Below, one piece after another: positions 8,897 to 17,389 of a DNA stretch of 64,000 nucleotides (its first letter is position 1; each line of letters starts with the position of its first letter). The notes under the pieces are model-generated. The model was given only the letters and a program-made list of their open reading frames with translations, did no database searches and was not told the origin of the DNA. Both the position numbers and the translations under genes were made by a program. Source of the DNA: JABDLO01 sp035327565 (lineage in GTDB: Bacteria; Bacteroidota; Bacteroidia; Chitinophagales; Saprospiraceae); contig DAOLDB010000002.1 of the NCBI GenBank assembly GCA_035327565.1, forward strand, positions 103,441-167,440, given 5' to 3'.

Positions 8897-9629
8897 GTAT
8901 AAACCGGGATTTATAATTTTCGGACTGGGGAGGAGTGGAAGCAATTTGTTAAGATCCCTTTTAAATTCCCATCCAAAATTGTATTGTGATGTCGAGCTAT
9001 TTAATCCTAGAAGCCACCCTGTAAATAATCCATGGAAGATAAAACTAATATATAAATTACCCTTATTGTTTATAATGGGTAAAAACTTGATACATTATAA
9101 TGAAATGTATGGTTTCAAAATGTTTGTTTGGCAACATCATAAAGTAGAATTTATTCTCAAGACTTTGGTTAGAAAAGGATGGAAAATTCTCCACCTCAAA
9201 AGGATCAATGTATTGAAACAGGTTTTTTCTTTGCTAATTGCAAAACAAGTGCAAAGATGGGTAAATACCGAGCCTGATTATAATCCAAATGAAATATATG
9301 AAATGGATCCTGAAATGGTATTGAAAACTTTAAGAAATTACAAAAGCAATCATATCCAATCAGAAACATTGATGAAAGTTATAGATCATTTAGAAGTGAT
9401 ATATGAGTATGATTTAAAAAAAGAGGGATCTTGGCAGAAAACGGCAATCAAAATATTTGATTTTTTAGAAATTGAAAATACGGAAGTGATAGCCGGCACT
9501 TACCTAACTGATCAAAGATCAGACCAGGAGAGAATTGCAAATTTTGACGAGATTATCACTCATTTAATTCAAAATGGATTTAAAGAGGAAGTTGATATAT
9601 ATTACAGGTGTGAGAACCAAAAAGTATAG
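8883..9629 (+). CDS. Sulfotransferase-family protein
   Basis: About 248 residues. The N-terminal IIFGLGRSGSNLLRSLLNSH matches the 5'-phosphosulfate-binding loop of PAPS-dependent sulfotransferases (RSGS/T-type P-loop), and LKRINVLKQVFSLLIAK matches the 3'-phosphate-binding Arg...Ser block. This resembles Stf0/LPS-type sulfotransferases. I prefer ATG 8883 to GTG 8874, because AAGGTGG lies eight bases before the ATG. The gene is the last of the plus-strand operon; its product is likely sulfated on a sugar made by the adjacent glycosyltransferases. Family: good. Substrate: unknown. Confidence 0.8.
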   Translation: MKLFKYKPGFIIFGLGRSGSNLLRSLLNSHPKLYCDVELFNPRSHPVNNPWKIKLIYKLPLLFIMGKNLIHYNEMYGFKMFVWQHHKVEFILKTLVRKGWKILHLKRINVLKQVFSLLIAKQVQRWVNTEPDYNPNEIYEMDPEMVLKTLRNYKSNHIQSETLMKVIDHLEVIYEYDLKKEGSWQKTAIKIFDFLEIENTEVIAGTYLTDQRSDQERIANFDEIITHLIQNGFKEEVDIYYRCENQKV

Positions 9630-9645
9630 GATATGAAAAGTGAGA

Positions 9646-9667
9646 ACAACAAAGTGACTTTTGTTGT
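9646..9667. terminator. Hairpin between convergent operons
   Basis: ACAACAAAG and CTTTTGTTGT form a stem with one bulged T around a TGA loop, 17 bases after the sulfotransferase stop and about 30 bases before the convergent gene's stop. It has no long T tract on either strand, so it may be a weak two-way terminator. Confidence 0.4.
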
Positions 9668-9697
9668 ATAGTTTGACTTAAATAATCGGTCTTGGGT

Positions 9698-10789
9698 TCA
9701 TTTTCTTAAATTGGAAAGAGTATTACCGAAATCCCTCAGAAATATTTTTATTCTTAGTAAATATGGTTTACCTCTACTGATATTTATTGAATAAATGACT
9801 GAATTTTTTAAAATTTGATAATAAAATTTTAACTTTTTGCCTCTATATATCGAAAATTGTTCTACAGCTTTCCAGTCAATATCGAAATCCTTAAGAGAAT
9901 GATGTATGTCACATTTGATTCTTTCATCTTCACTTTCCAATAGTCTCGTAAACTGTTTGTTCTGCCAATGATTGACGACCAAAGCCTGTTGATGGTTGCT
10001 TCGTATATAATCCACATGGATGTTCTTTTCTATTTCTCCATCCCAGTGTACATCAGCATTTTCTGCCACCTGTTTTATAACATTCCGTGCATTTTTCAGT
10101 ATCGTCCGGATAGAGTCGTTTGTTTCAAATTGTTCGTCATTTTCGTGGTAAAGAAATCCTGGTAACCTGTGGCCTAAACTGTATACTATAAAATCCACTT
10201 CAGGAAATTGACAGCATACTGTATATCCTGTAGAAACAGAAATGGTACCTTTTCGGGTCCATGGTTTTATATATCCAAATGGTGCGTCTTTGCTTTGAAT
10301 TAAATCCCATTGTATTATATTTCCTGCATAAAGAAAGTGTAAGGGTTGAATTTTGTTTTTTTTAATCAATGAATAAAAGTAATCATGAATATATAGAGTA
10401 AACCCTCTGAATACTGCATCATCAGCATCCAGATTGGAAGTGATCAGATACTGTGTGTCCGTGTTTATAAATGGTAGCAACCAGGACGTCTTTTTTTTAT
10501 GACTTGCTTCCATATATTCGCTAATATAAATTTTTGCTCCTGGCAATTGAAAATTTTCAATTGCTTTCCTTTTGTCGTCAGGCAGTCCGGGGTCGATGAT
10601 GATGATCCAGGAAAAGTCCTGATGAGTCTGAGATTTCAAACATGGGTAGGTAATGCTCTTGAGCATATGCATGCGGTGAACTAAAACTGAAGGGGAAAGA
10701 GGGTCAATAGACTTTCCTTTATTCCATCCTGGAAACCGGTAACTGAATTTTGTTAAAATCAGATGTTGAAGCATGCTACATGTATTCAA
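9698..10789 (-). CDS. Putative rhamnosyltransferase-like glycosyltransferase
   Basis: 363 residues resembling the 'putative rhamnosyl transferase' family (Rhamno_transf, PF11316). After ILTKFSYRFPGW come YPCLKSQTHQDFSWIIIID, which in that family replaces the usual GT-A start, and SNLDADDAVFRGF, the D-x-D-type nucleotide-sugar motif. There is no signal peptide or membrane segment. The first Met may be Met6 (10774). It is third in the minus-strand operon behind the PqqD-like and nucleotidyltransferase genes (38-base gap), which links it to the facing glycosyltransferase/sulfotransferase operon. The sugar transferred is not certain. Confidence 0.72.
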   Translation of the reverse strand: MNTCSMLQHLILTKFSYRFPGWNKGKSIDPLSPSVLVHRMHMLKSITYPCLKSQTHQDFSWIIIIDPGLPDDKRKAIENFQLPGAKIYISEYMEASHKKKTSWLLPFINTDTQYLITSNLDADDAVFRGFTLYIHDYFYSLIKKNKIQPLHFLYAGNIIQWDLIQSKDAPFGYIKPWTRKGTISVSTGYTVCCQFPEVDFIVYSLGHRLPGFLYHENDEQFETNDSIRTILKNARNVIKQVAENADVHWDGEIEKNIHVDYIRSNHQQALVVNHWQNKQFTRLLESEDERIKCDIHHSLKDFDIDWKAVEQFSIYRGKKLKFYYQILKNSVIYSINISRGKPYLLRIKIFLRDFGNTLSNLRK

Positions 10790-10827
10790 TGTCTAATTCA
10801 ATATGAAAGGGCCTCAATTCTGAAAGA

Positions 10828-11967
10828 TCAATCACTGTCATATTTTTTTTCTGAAAACAGTTTTGAACTTATTTTCCTAACCACTTTGCCTGGAAAGCCT
10901 TTGCCGGGTTTCACTTGATAAAGGTATTGAATAAAACCTAATTGAGTTGCTATAAACCCCTCATGTCTCGAAATTCGGAGATAATGGGAATATATATGTC
11001 TGAATTTTTGAGCAATGGTCACCGGTTTTAAATCACCATACAGGATAGCTTGATTATAGATGAACCGGTCTCCAAACTCAGGTTTTAACTTGCTTATTTC
11101 ATTCAGAAAACCATTGGGGATAGGCACTTTAAAATGCTTAACCAAGTATTTCAGACTATGTTTCATGGGTAACCCTGCTTTGTAGTTTATTGTCAATTGG
11201 TATATCCGGTTCCAGTCAATCTGAATTTTTGGATGATTTAGTATAGTGAAAGCATCTGAAATCCAGCGAATAGGTGGCGCAGGATTGGCTCTCATGCCAT
11301 GGACGAGTGTATGGAAGAGAGTATCGGTAGGACACAGGGTAAGTACTGAGGTATTGTTCATTTGAAAAGCCATGGCATTCTCCCAAAAGGTTTGCTCAAC
11401 TCCTGCTACCGGAATATCCCAGAATAGTCGCCAATGCAAATCCAGTTCGGTGTCATCGTCAAGGAATAAAGCTATACTGTTACCGTATTTCATTAAATGG
11501 TCAAAATGTTGGGGTTCCTTTAATTTCCATCCTTCCTTAAATAAACTTTGGAGGGTATCATTTATTTTATCCACCGGAACCATCAGATCGATATCTGACA
11601 TGGGTCTCAATCCCACATGATTATAATATAGTTGCAGAAGCGGGACTCCTTTTAAAACCATTACAGGAATATTTAATTTTTCCATGAATAGGATTAATTG
11701 CTCCGTTTTATGGAGCAGAATATGGTTGGAAGACCAGGTTTTTCGATAAATTCCCTTCAACACCTGAAATATAGGATCACTGGAAAATTTATCTTTCAGA
11801 TTGTGATAAACAAGGGGCAAAAGACGATAAGATCCCCAATCGACATCTGTCTGGAAATCAACATTTTTTCTCCATTCTATCCAGGCTTGCTCACTTTGAA
11901 TATTTCCTTTGAGCGCAGTGTACAGGAGCAATTTCTGGTTTTTATCGGGAAAAGGACCATAAATCAT
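10828..11967 (-). CDS. Nucleotidyltransferase-family protein (NTP_transf_5 type)
   Basis: 379 residues. The core VMVLKGVPLLQLYYNHVGLR followed by PMSDIDLMV is the hallmark of the uncharacterised nucleotidyltransferase family PF14907 (NTP_transf_5), with the paired Asp residues of the pol-beta fold in SDIDLMV; ELDLHWRLFWDIP carries further acidic and aromatic positions. The C-terminal part is helical with many basic residues. Genes of this family often sit beside PqqD-like and HprK-like genes in putative peptide or polysaccharide modification loci. It overlaps the PqqD-like gene by four bases (ATGA type), so the two are coupled. The enzymatic reaction is unknown. Confidence 0.8.
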   Translation of the reverse strand: MIYGPFPDKNQKLLLYTALKGNIQSEQAWIEWRKNVDFQTDVDWGSYRLLPLVYHNLKDKFSSDPIFQVLKGIYRKTWSSNHILLHKTEQLILFMEKLNIPVMVLKGVPLLQLYYNHVGLRPMSDIDLMVPVDKINDTLQSLFKEGWKLKEPQHFDHLMKYGNSIALFLDDDTELDLHWRLFWDIPVAGVEQTFWENAMAFQMNNTSVLTLCPTDTLFHTLVHGMRANPAPPIRWISDAFTILNHPKIQIDWNRIYQLTINYKAGLPMKHSLKYLVKHFKVPIPNGFLNEISKLKPEFGDRFIYNQAILYGDLKPVTIAQKFRHIYSHYLRISRHEGFIATQLGFIQYLYQVKPGKGFPGKVVRKISSKLFSEKKYDSD

Positions 11968-12437
11968 TCTTTCAGACCCTCTTCTTTAGGTTTGGATTGG
12001 GGCCAGCCGGATTCATCCACATCATGAATGGGGTCTAACAGGAAAAGGTCCTTCATGTCTGAATATTGATACAATTCCGGTTCCTGTAATTTCTGGTTCA
12101 ATTGAAGGAGAATCTGTTTGGCCGGTTCAAGATCAATTTCTGAATGGGTTGAAGGATCTGATGTGGTTTTCAGAATATTTTCATCAACCATTTTCTTTAC
12201 AAATACTTCGACGGTGGTATGAATGTCAGCCTTTGAGATGGGTACATATTTGTGTATTTCATTTACAACATCCGACAATCTTCCCGTAGAAATCAAAATT
12301 TCCCATATAGCAGAGCCTATTGGGTTAAGGCTGTAATAAACACCAGTTTCAAGGTTCAGAAGAATGCTTTCCCCATCAATGGTTTCATGGACCAGATTGG
12401 GGCCTGCAACTTGATAAAATGTCATATTCGAAATCAT
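11964..12437 (-). CDS. PqqD-family protein with conserved-looking acidic tail
   Basis: 157 residues. Residues 1-90 read as a PqqD-like winged-helix (RRE-type) domain: ESILLNLETGVYYSLNPIGS, then AIWEILISTGRLSDVVNEI, and VEVFVKKMVDENIL. PqqD-like domains bind precursor peptides in RiPP pathways. The remaining about 65 residues form an extension ending in DLFLLDPIHDVDESGWPQSK, which looks like a defined motif rather than a random tail. It is the first gene of the minus-strand operon, coupled to the nucleotidyltransferase gene. No precursor peptide gene, radical SAM enzyme or transglutaminase-like B2 protein is visible nearby. The PqqD assignment is good; the pathway is open. Confidence 0.82.
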   Translation of the reverse strand: MISNMTFYQVAGPNLVHETIDGESILLNLETGVYYSLNPIGSAIWEILISTGRLSDVVNEIHKYVPISKADIHTTVEVFVKKMVDENILKTTSDPSTHSEIDLEPAKQILLQLNQKLQEPELYQYSDMKDLFLLDPIHDVDESGWPQSKPKEEGLKE

Positions 12438-12492
12438 TTATATATAAAAAACAAAAATTGGATTCTGATAAAGAGTCAGGTCGTAAAAGTAT

Positions 12493-12530
12493 AAAAAAAA
12501 AAAGAGGGGCGACCCTGCTTGCACCCCTCT
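12493..12530 (-). terminator. Intrinsic terminator after the DUF2911 gene
   Basis: AGAGGGG (12503-12509) pairs with CCCCTCT (12524-12530). On the minus strand the stem is followed by a run of about 11 T residues, the layout of a rho-independent terminator for the gene ending at 12558. A shorter T run on the other side gives weak two-way potential. Confidence 0.8.
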
Positions 12531-12557
12531 TTTTAAATAGAAATGGTTGCTATTTTA

Positions 12558-13403
12558 TTACATAGACCATTCTTTGATTGACTTTTCATTCATGCGGATG
12601 TAATCATCATTACCCGCTTTCTTAGCTAATTCCAACGCCCATTTGGCTGCTTCAATGGCTTCACTTTTTTTACCCATATCCGCCAGAATCAACGCCTTTT
12701 TTCTCACCTGCCAAAATGCGGGGTTGTCTCCTGATGTGGCTTTGTTAATCCACTCAAGCGCCTTATTCAAATCTTTTCCTTCATCATGATAGTAGGAAGC
12801 AGCAGTAAAATAATCATTGCTGCTTGGGCCGGCCATAACTCTGTCTATGGAAGCCATCACTTCTTTATCAGTCCACACACTGATATTGAAAGGAACCATT
12901 GTGTTTTCCCAAGCTATTTGTATGGTTGCTCCATCATTCCTCAGATTATCGAAGTTAAAAGTAAAAGTTTCGAGTGTAAACGGAATTTGAGAAGGTGTAG
13001 CATTAACCACTGCTGCCGGTGTCTTATCTAAATAATATCCGAAACTGTTGGATTCGTGGTTATAAAAATGTATGGCCCATTGTGTTGCTCCTGGTTTGGT
13101 GAGAATTGCATATGAGCCTGCTTTCAAATCCTTGCCTTCAATTTGAACATCTTTACTGAAGCTTATTTTTGTGGCAAGATTGGCTCCGGTTCTCCAAATA
13201 TTTCCGAAAGGAACCAAACCATCGGCACCAAATATGCTTCGTCCTCTCATGGAAGGACGGGAATATTCAATGGTCACATCAGTCAACCCAACTGTTTGTA
13301 CCAATTTGCTTGCAGGGCTGGAAGCAGGAGCAGACATCTGCGCTTCAATGAATAATACACCCATCAGGATGAACATGGCTGCTAATAGTAAATTCTTTTT
13401 CAT
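12558..13403 (-). CDS. DUF2911 domain protein, secreted
   Basis: 281 residues with a signal peptide (KKNLLLAAMFILMGVLFIEA ending AQ). Residues about 30-175 are the DUF2911 domain: VTIEYSRPSMRGRSIFG, PFGNIWRTGANLATKISF, LKAGSYAILTKPG. The C-terminal about 80 residues are TPR-like (YYHDEGKDLNKALEWINKA; MGKKSEAIEAAKWALELAKK). This family is widespread in Bacteroidota and has no known activity; the C-terminal repeats suggest protein binding in the periplasm. It is a single gene with its own terminator. Confidence 0.88.
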   Translation of the reverse strand: MKKNLLLAAMFILMGVLFIEAQMSAPASSPASKLVQTVGLTDVTIEYSRPSMRGRSIFGADGLVPFGNIWRTGANLATKISFSKDVQIEGKDLKAGSYAILTKPGATQWAIHFYNHESNSFGYYLDKTPAAVVNATPSQIPFTLETFTFNFDNLRNDGATIQIAWENTMVPFNISVWTDKEVMASIDRVMAGPSSNDYFTAASYYHDEGKDLNKALEWINKATSGDNPAFWQVRKKALILADMGKKSEAIEAAKWALELAKKAGNDDYIRMNEKSIKEWSM

Positions 13404-14002
13404 GTGATTCTTTTTAGATTTGAATGGTTAGATGATTAATAAAAATAAATTCAAAAGGTTTTGAAATTGAATTTCATTGATTAAGTATTTTTTTGCACGA
13501 TTGACTTACTGTGTCTGTAACAGAATAGTTCAAATTCATACACAAAACACAAAAAAATGTTGCCAAATATAGTGAAATGGAAAAGCCGGTGTATCCTGTG
13601 GAGAAAGTTTAACGAAGTTTTATGATTTTCATAATGTGATTAGGAAGAATGGAGGGATGTTCTGATACGTTCGTTGGCGGTTGTATATCAATTTCAATTG
13701 TATTATAACCAATCTTATTTATTTGTTTGAATAGTTATTAATAATTGTTTTATAATATGAGGAAATGTTTTTTTTCCATCAAATATAAAAAACGGTTCAT
13801 GATTCCCTGTGGTCTGTTAATACCTGTTTTTTTCAGCTTACTCCCCAAATAGAAATCGTTTATTTTAGTTCATTTTGAATCAAAACAGATCATTTAATTC
13901 ATTATTTTTCTCTGCTTTTAAGTAAGTTATACATATAAAAATATTGATTAAATTTGTATTAAGTACTTAGTAGTTATATGAATATTTTGTGACTTAAAGA
14001 AA
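13404..14002. other. AT-rich intergenic region, no gene seen
   Basis: About 600 bases between two divergent genes. TATATTTG on the minus strand (13564-13571) fits the -7 consensus for the DUF2911 gene but has no -33 partner. I found no RNA gene, repeat or credible reading frame. Confidence 0.4.
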
Positions 14003-14008
14003 ATGCTT

Positions 14009-14254
14009 ATGAAAAAATTCCTAATGTTTTTATTGTCATTTGCTTTTACTGCTCTCCTGATGGGACTGCCAGAAGAAGCTAATGGGTCCTGTATAGCCTG
14101 TACTATTTATGATGAAGGGAGGTGTGCCCCTTGGGGAATCAAAAATCCAACCACTAAATGTTTTAAAGGTATGGATTCTTCAACACAGTATCCTACCTGT
14201 GCTTATGGTAAAAGTAGTGTAAAAGAATGTCCGGTGTTTGCAGGTCCTGATTAA
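14009..14254 (+). CDS. Small secreted cysteine-rich peptide
   Basis: About 81 residues: a signal peptide (KKFLMFLLSFAFTALLMGL, then PEEANG) and a mature part of about 55 residues with six Cys in the order SCIAC, RCAPW, KCFKG, TCAYG, ECPVF. I use ATG 14009; ATG 14003 would add two residues. The spacing suggests disulfides or metal binding. The gene is followed 25 bases later by another peptide of the same build. In Bacteroidota, small Cys-containing peptides (for example the NVEALA family) are found next to 6-bladed propeller lipoproteins, as here, but no NVEALA motif is present, so family membership is only an analogy. Confidence 0.65.
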   Translation: MKKFLMFLLSFAFTALLMGLPEEANGSCIACTIYDEGRCAPWGIKNPTTKCFKGMDSSTQYPTCAYGKSSVKECPVFAGPD

Positions 14255-14279
14255 TTAAAAATTTAAAAAATTAAGACTT

Positions 14280-14510
14280 ATGAAAAAAGTATTATTAACT
14301 GTTGTATTGTTTTTGAGTGTCTTTATTTGGTTTCTAACACCTTTAAATGGGGGATGTGTACTATGTGATAACAATGGTAATGATGGTTATTGTGTGCCCG
14401 ATAAGAGAGGTAATTTATATTGTATTTGTAATTCTTCTTATGGTGGATCGAGATGCAATACTATCATCAACCATGTAAACGAATGTCATCACATGGCAGG
14501 AATTACATAA
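14280..14510 (+). CDS. Small secreted cysteine-rich peptide, second copy
   Basis: 76 residues with a signal peptide (KKVLLTVVLFLSVFIWFLTP) and seven Cys in the mature part: GCVLC, YCVPD, YCICN, RCNTI, ECHHM. The CxC-x8-C arrangement around LYCICNSSYGGSRC resembles an EGF-like end. It shares the N-terminal layout of the preceding gene (signal peptide, then G/S-C-x-x-C soon after) but little else, so the two are at most distant relatives. Its TAA stop overlaps an ATG at 14510 that begins the frameshifted leader of the next gene. Confidence 0.65.
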   Translation: MKKVLLTVVLFLSVFIWFLTPLNGGCVLCDNNGNDGYCVPDKRGNLYCICNSSYGGSRCNTIINHVNECHHMAGIT

Positions 14511-14594
14511 TGATGAGAATTTTTACTGCATTCACTGTCCTTTTTTCTTTGGAACTGTACATTTGAAAAAGAGCATACCCTTGCGAGTCTGCCC

Positions 14595-15677
14595 GTGATT
14601 CCTATGGCAGACTCTCTCGTTATTTATTTGGATCATGAAACCCCCAATCAATTTACATCTTCACAAATCCTGAAGGTCGGAGACAAGCCCCATTTGGTCA
14701 ACACATTTTTCCATTTCAATTTTATTAAATTTTATGATCTGAGTACAGGACAATGTACAAAAACCATCAGGATCGATGAAGAAGGGCCGGACAAATTAAG
14801 GAATTTGGATGGAGGTACATATTTCATAGATTCCACCCAATTTTTTGCTATAGGCAGTTTGAAAAGCATATATTATGTAAAAAATACTGATAAACTCTAC
14901 ATCAAGGAAATTATTGAACAGGTCAAATATAGGAATCCAAATTATCTTCCTGTAATCTATAATGATTTTCATCCGGTGATTTCTATGGGAAACCATAAAT
15001 TTTTTCTCACCAATTCATTCCAATTTCGTAAAGGAGGGTTTGCTTTTAATATCATTGACACCAGTACTTTAACTCTGACCCAAAAAGTTATACTTCCCGA
15101 TGCATTTCTGGACGGATTTTACGGTCCTGAAGATTTCAGGGAATGGAATTTCATCTTTGACCCCAAGAGGCAAATCTTAGTAGCCAATTTTCCAAATATT
15201 GAAACTTTATATGTCTACGATATGAATTTCCAATCCTTGGGGAAGTATTATGCTGAAAGTTCGATCAAAAATAGCCCGTTCAAATGGATTATTCGTAATA
15301 ATGATTCTGAAGAAGATGCAGTAGAAGAAATCAGGAGTTTGAGTCCAAAAGAGCTGCATAACAGAATTAAATCCAACTGGGTATATTATGCTCTTTTGTT
15401 CGATGAAAAGCATGACTTGTATTATAGAATAGTAGGACTTCCTATTAGTCAGAATGATCTGGAAAGCGAAGATCCCGTTAAAAGCAGGATCAGAAACTAC
15501 TCGATTATGGTAATGGATTCTGAATTTAAGCTGATAAAAGAATGGGCAATTCCGTACAACACTTATGGGATTGAAAATTTATGTCTTGTACAATATGATG
15601 GATATTTATATCTTCAAAGAAAGATTGAGGAAGAAGATATAGTAATATTTGACAAATTCAATCTGGCAGAAATTTAA
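14595..15677 (+). CDS. Beta-propeller lipoprotein-like protein (DUF4221/BF3164-like) with leader in another frame
   Basis: The in-frame part opens with GTG 14595 and gives 360 residues of a TolB-like six-bladed propeller (KFYDLSTGQCTKTIRIDEEG; PNIETLYVYDMNF; SIMVMDSEFKLIKEWAIPY). It has no export signal of its own. A leader is present just upstream in another frame: ATG 14510 encodes MMRIFTAFTVLFSL and then stops. A one-base change in the T6 run at 14541-14546 would join it to the propeller as MMRIFTAFTVLFLWNC, a lipoprotein-like signal. So either the gene is frameshifted, or there is an assembly error. A paralogue lies at 16123-17322. Function unknown; likely surface or periplasmic. Confidence 0.7.
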   Translation: MIPMADSLVIYLDHETPNQFTSSQILKVGDKPHLVNTFFHFNFIKFYDLSTGQCTKTIRIDEEGPDKLRNLDGGTYFIDSTQFFAIGSLKSIYYVKNTDKLYIKEIIEQVKYRNPNYLPVIYNDFHPVISMGNHKFFLTNSFQFRKGGFAFNIIDTSTLTLTQKVILPDAFLDGFYGPEDFREWNFIFDPKRQILVANFPNIETLYVYDMNFQSLGKYYAESSIKNSPFKWIIRNNDSEEDAVEEIRSLSPKELHNRIKSNWVYYALLFDEKHDLYYRIVGLPISQNDLESEDPVKSRIRNYSIMVMDSEFKLIKEWAIPYNTYGIENLCLVQYDGYLYLQRKIEEEDIVIFDKFNLAEI

Positions 15678-15754
15678 TCAGGATAATTTATTTTTTACTA
15701 TTTATATTTTCTGGAATAGAGTGGGCATGTCATTCTTCCCAGGTCAACAGAGAT

Positions 15755-16069
15755 TTGATTTCTATACTATCAGAATTGAAAATAGATAGTACTTCTGACC
15801 ATGATATTTATGTTTTCTATGGGTTATCCTGCGAGAGTTGTACAAGGCCCGTTATTGAATTTGTAAAGAGAGGTTTATCCAACGAGGATAATTCATCTCA
15901 TTATATATTTACCGATGTTCAATCCAGAAAACACATTGATCACCTGTATGGTAAAATTTCTGATCACCCCAGAGTAACCATAGATTTGCATTCAAAGTTT
16001 TACCGGTTCAGTTATAGTGAAGATTTTACCTTTCCTGCTAAACTCATCTTAAAGCAAGGAAAGATTTAG
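15755..16069 (+). CDS. Small CxxC protein, start codon apparently lost
   Basis: The visible part (TTG 15755) gives 104 residues with YVFYGLSCESCTRPVIEF, a Cys-x-x-Cys segment of thioredoxin-like look, and ends with AKLILKQGKI. The same frame stays open upstream to 15677 and encodes a hydrophobic signal-like stretch (RIIYFLLFIFSGIEWAC) that would begin at ATC 15677, overlapping the previous stop as TAATC. An ATG there would be the usual TAATG overlap, so a mutated start is likely. A non-standard ATC start is possible but rare. It lies between the two propeller paralogues. Function unknown; a redox role is a guess. Confidence 0.5.
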   Translation: MISILSELKIDSTSDHDIYVFYGLSCESCTRPVIEFVKRGLSNEDNSSHYIFTDVQSRKHIDHLYGKISDHPRVTIDLHSKFYRFSYSEDFTFPAKLILKQGKI

Positions 16070-16122
16070 AAGATACAAACACTCAATTCGGAATACTTTA
16101 TCAATAATACATTTTGAAATAT

Positions 16123-17322
16123 ATGAAAACCAAGATTGTTAACAAATTACATAGAGGATTTTTATCCCTCCCGGCGCATGCCTTTATATTATTGGTTATT
16201 TTAAGTGCATGCAATTTATCCGATCCCATTAAAGGAATACATGGCCAATTGGGTAGGATGAAAACACTGAAGCCAGTAGATTCTCTCGTGTTAACGTTGG
16301 ATTATGAATCCATGCCTGATTTAATGGTTGTGGAAATTATGACTTCACACAATGAATCATATTTATATACTTTACTATATAAAAAGAATTTACTTAAAAA
16401 ATATAGCTTGGCGGATGGAAGATTAGTCTCTACGATTGATCTCACATTGGATGAGCGCTACAAGTTTAATGAAATAATTGGATTTCAACATATCTCGGAA
16501 GATACGTTACTTTGTTTTGATAAAATTGACATATTGTCAATTATTCCCTATAACAATATGAAGGAGGGAGTGTAACAAATCGGAATTTTAGATTTGGCAC
16601 CCGAAAGCAGATTGTATTTTGATCCTGTACTTATGCCGGCTATTCGAATGGATAAAAACACTTTTGTTTTTTCAAGTTTATATCAGCAAGATTATAATCA
16701 CATGTTATTGGAGAAAATCAATTTTGAAAAAAAGGAATTTAGTTTTCATATCAATGTTCCCAAAGAATATGTATCCGGGTACTTTGGATATAAGCGCTTT
16801 GCTTATTGGAATTATGCGTATCTTAAAGATCAGCAGCTCATTTATTTTAGTTTTCCCAATCTGGATTCTATCTATGTATACGGACTGGATTTTGAATTGA
16901 AAGAAAAGTTTGAATTGAAGTCCAGGTTGAAGACAATTTCTATTATCACCTTGATGACAGTGGATGATCCTAAAACAGCTATGAAAGAAGGGTTGAACTG
17001 GAATGAAATCGACAAGAAGACCAAGATGCAGTTTTATTATGAGGGTCTGGTATTTGATCAGGATAAAAGCCGGTTTTACCGTTTTTCAGGGTTACCCATC
17101 CCCGAATATAAAATTGATGAGAAAGATCCGGTCAAAAGTGAGATAAGACAATATACTCTGTTAGTCACTCAGCCGGATTTTAAAACTATTGAGGAGTGGG
17201 CTGTTCCATTCAACCGGTATAAGATGGAATCCAGATCCTATTTTGTCCATGATGGGAAGCTGTATATGGAGCGTAAGCTGGACACAGAAGATATGATTAT
17301 ATTGGATATATTTGATTTGTAA
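16123..17322 (+). pseudogene. Beta-propeller lipoprotein (DUF4221/BF3164-like), interrupted by an in-frame stop
   Basis: One frame reads from ATG 16123 to 17322 (about 400 codons) with a single TAA at 16573-16575. The N-terminal part has a lipoprotein signal (FILLVILSAC); the C-terminal part, which could restart near 16594, matches the propeller paralogue at 14595-15677 closely: YRFSGLPIPE against YRIVGLPISQ, KDPVKSEIRQY against EDPVKSRIRNY, IEEWAVPFNRY against IKEWAIPYNTY. The residues flanking the stop (KEGV, then QIGILDLAPE) read smoothly, so a single point change made the stop. Suppression or an assembly error is possible. The intact protein would be an exported propeller of unknown function. 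Confidence 0.78.
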
Positions 17323-17389
17323 GATTCTTGGTTGTTTTGTTTGACCTGTGTACAATTTTTATTGTAATAAGGAATTGTGGCAGAAGTAA

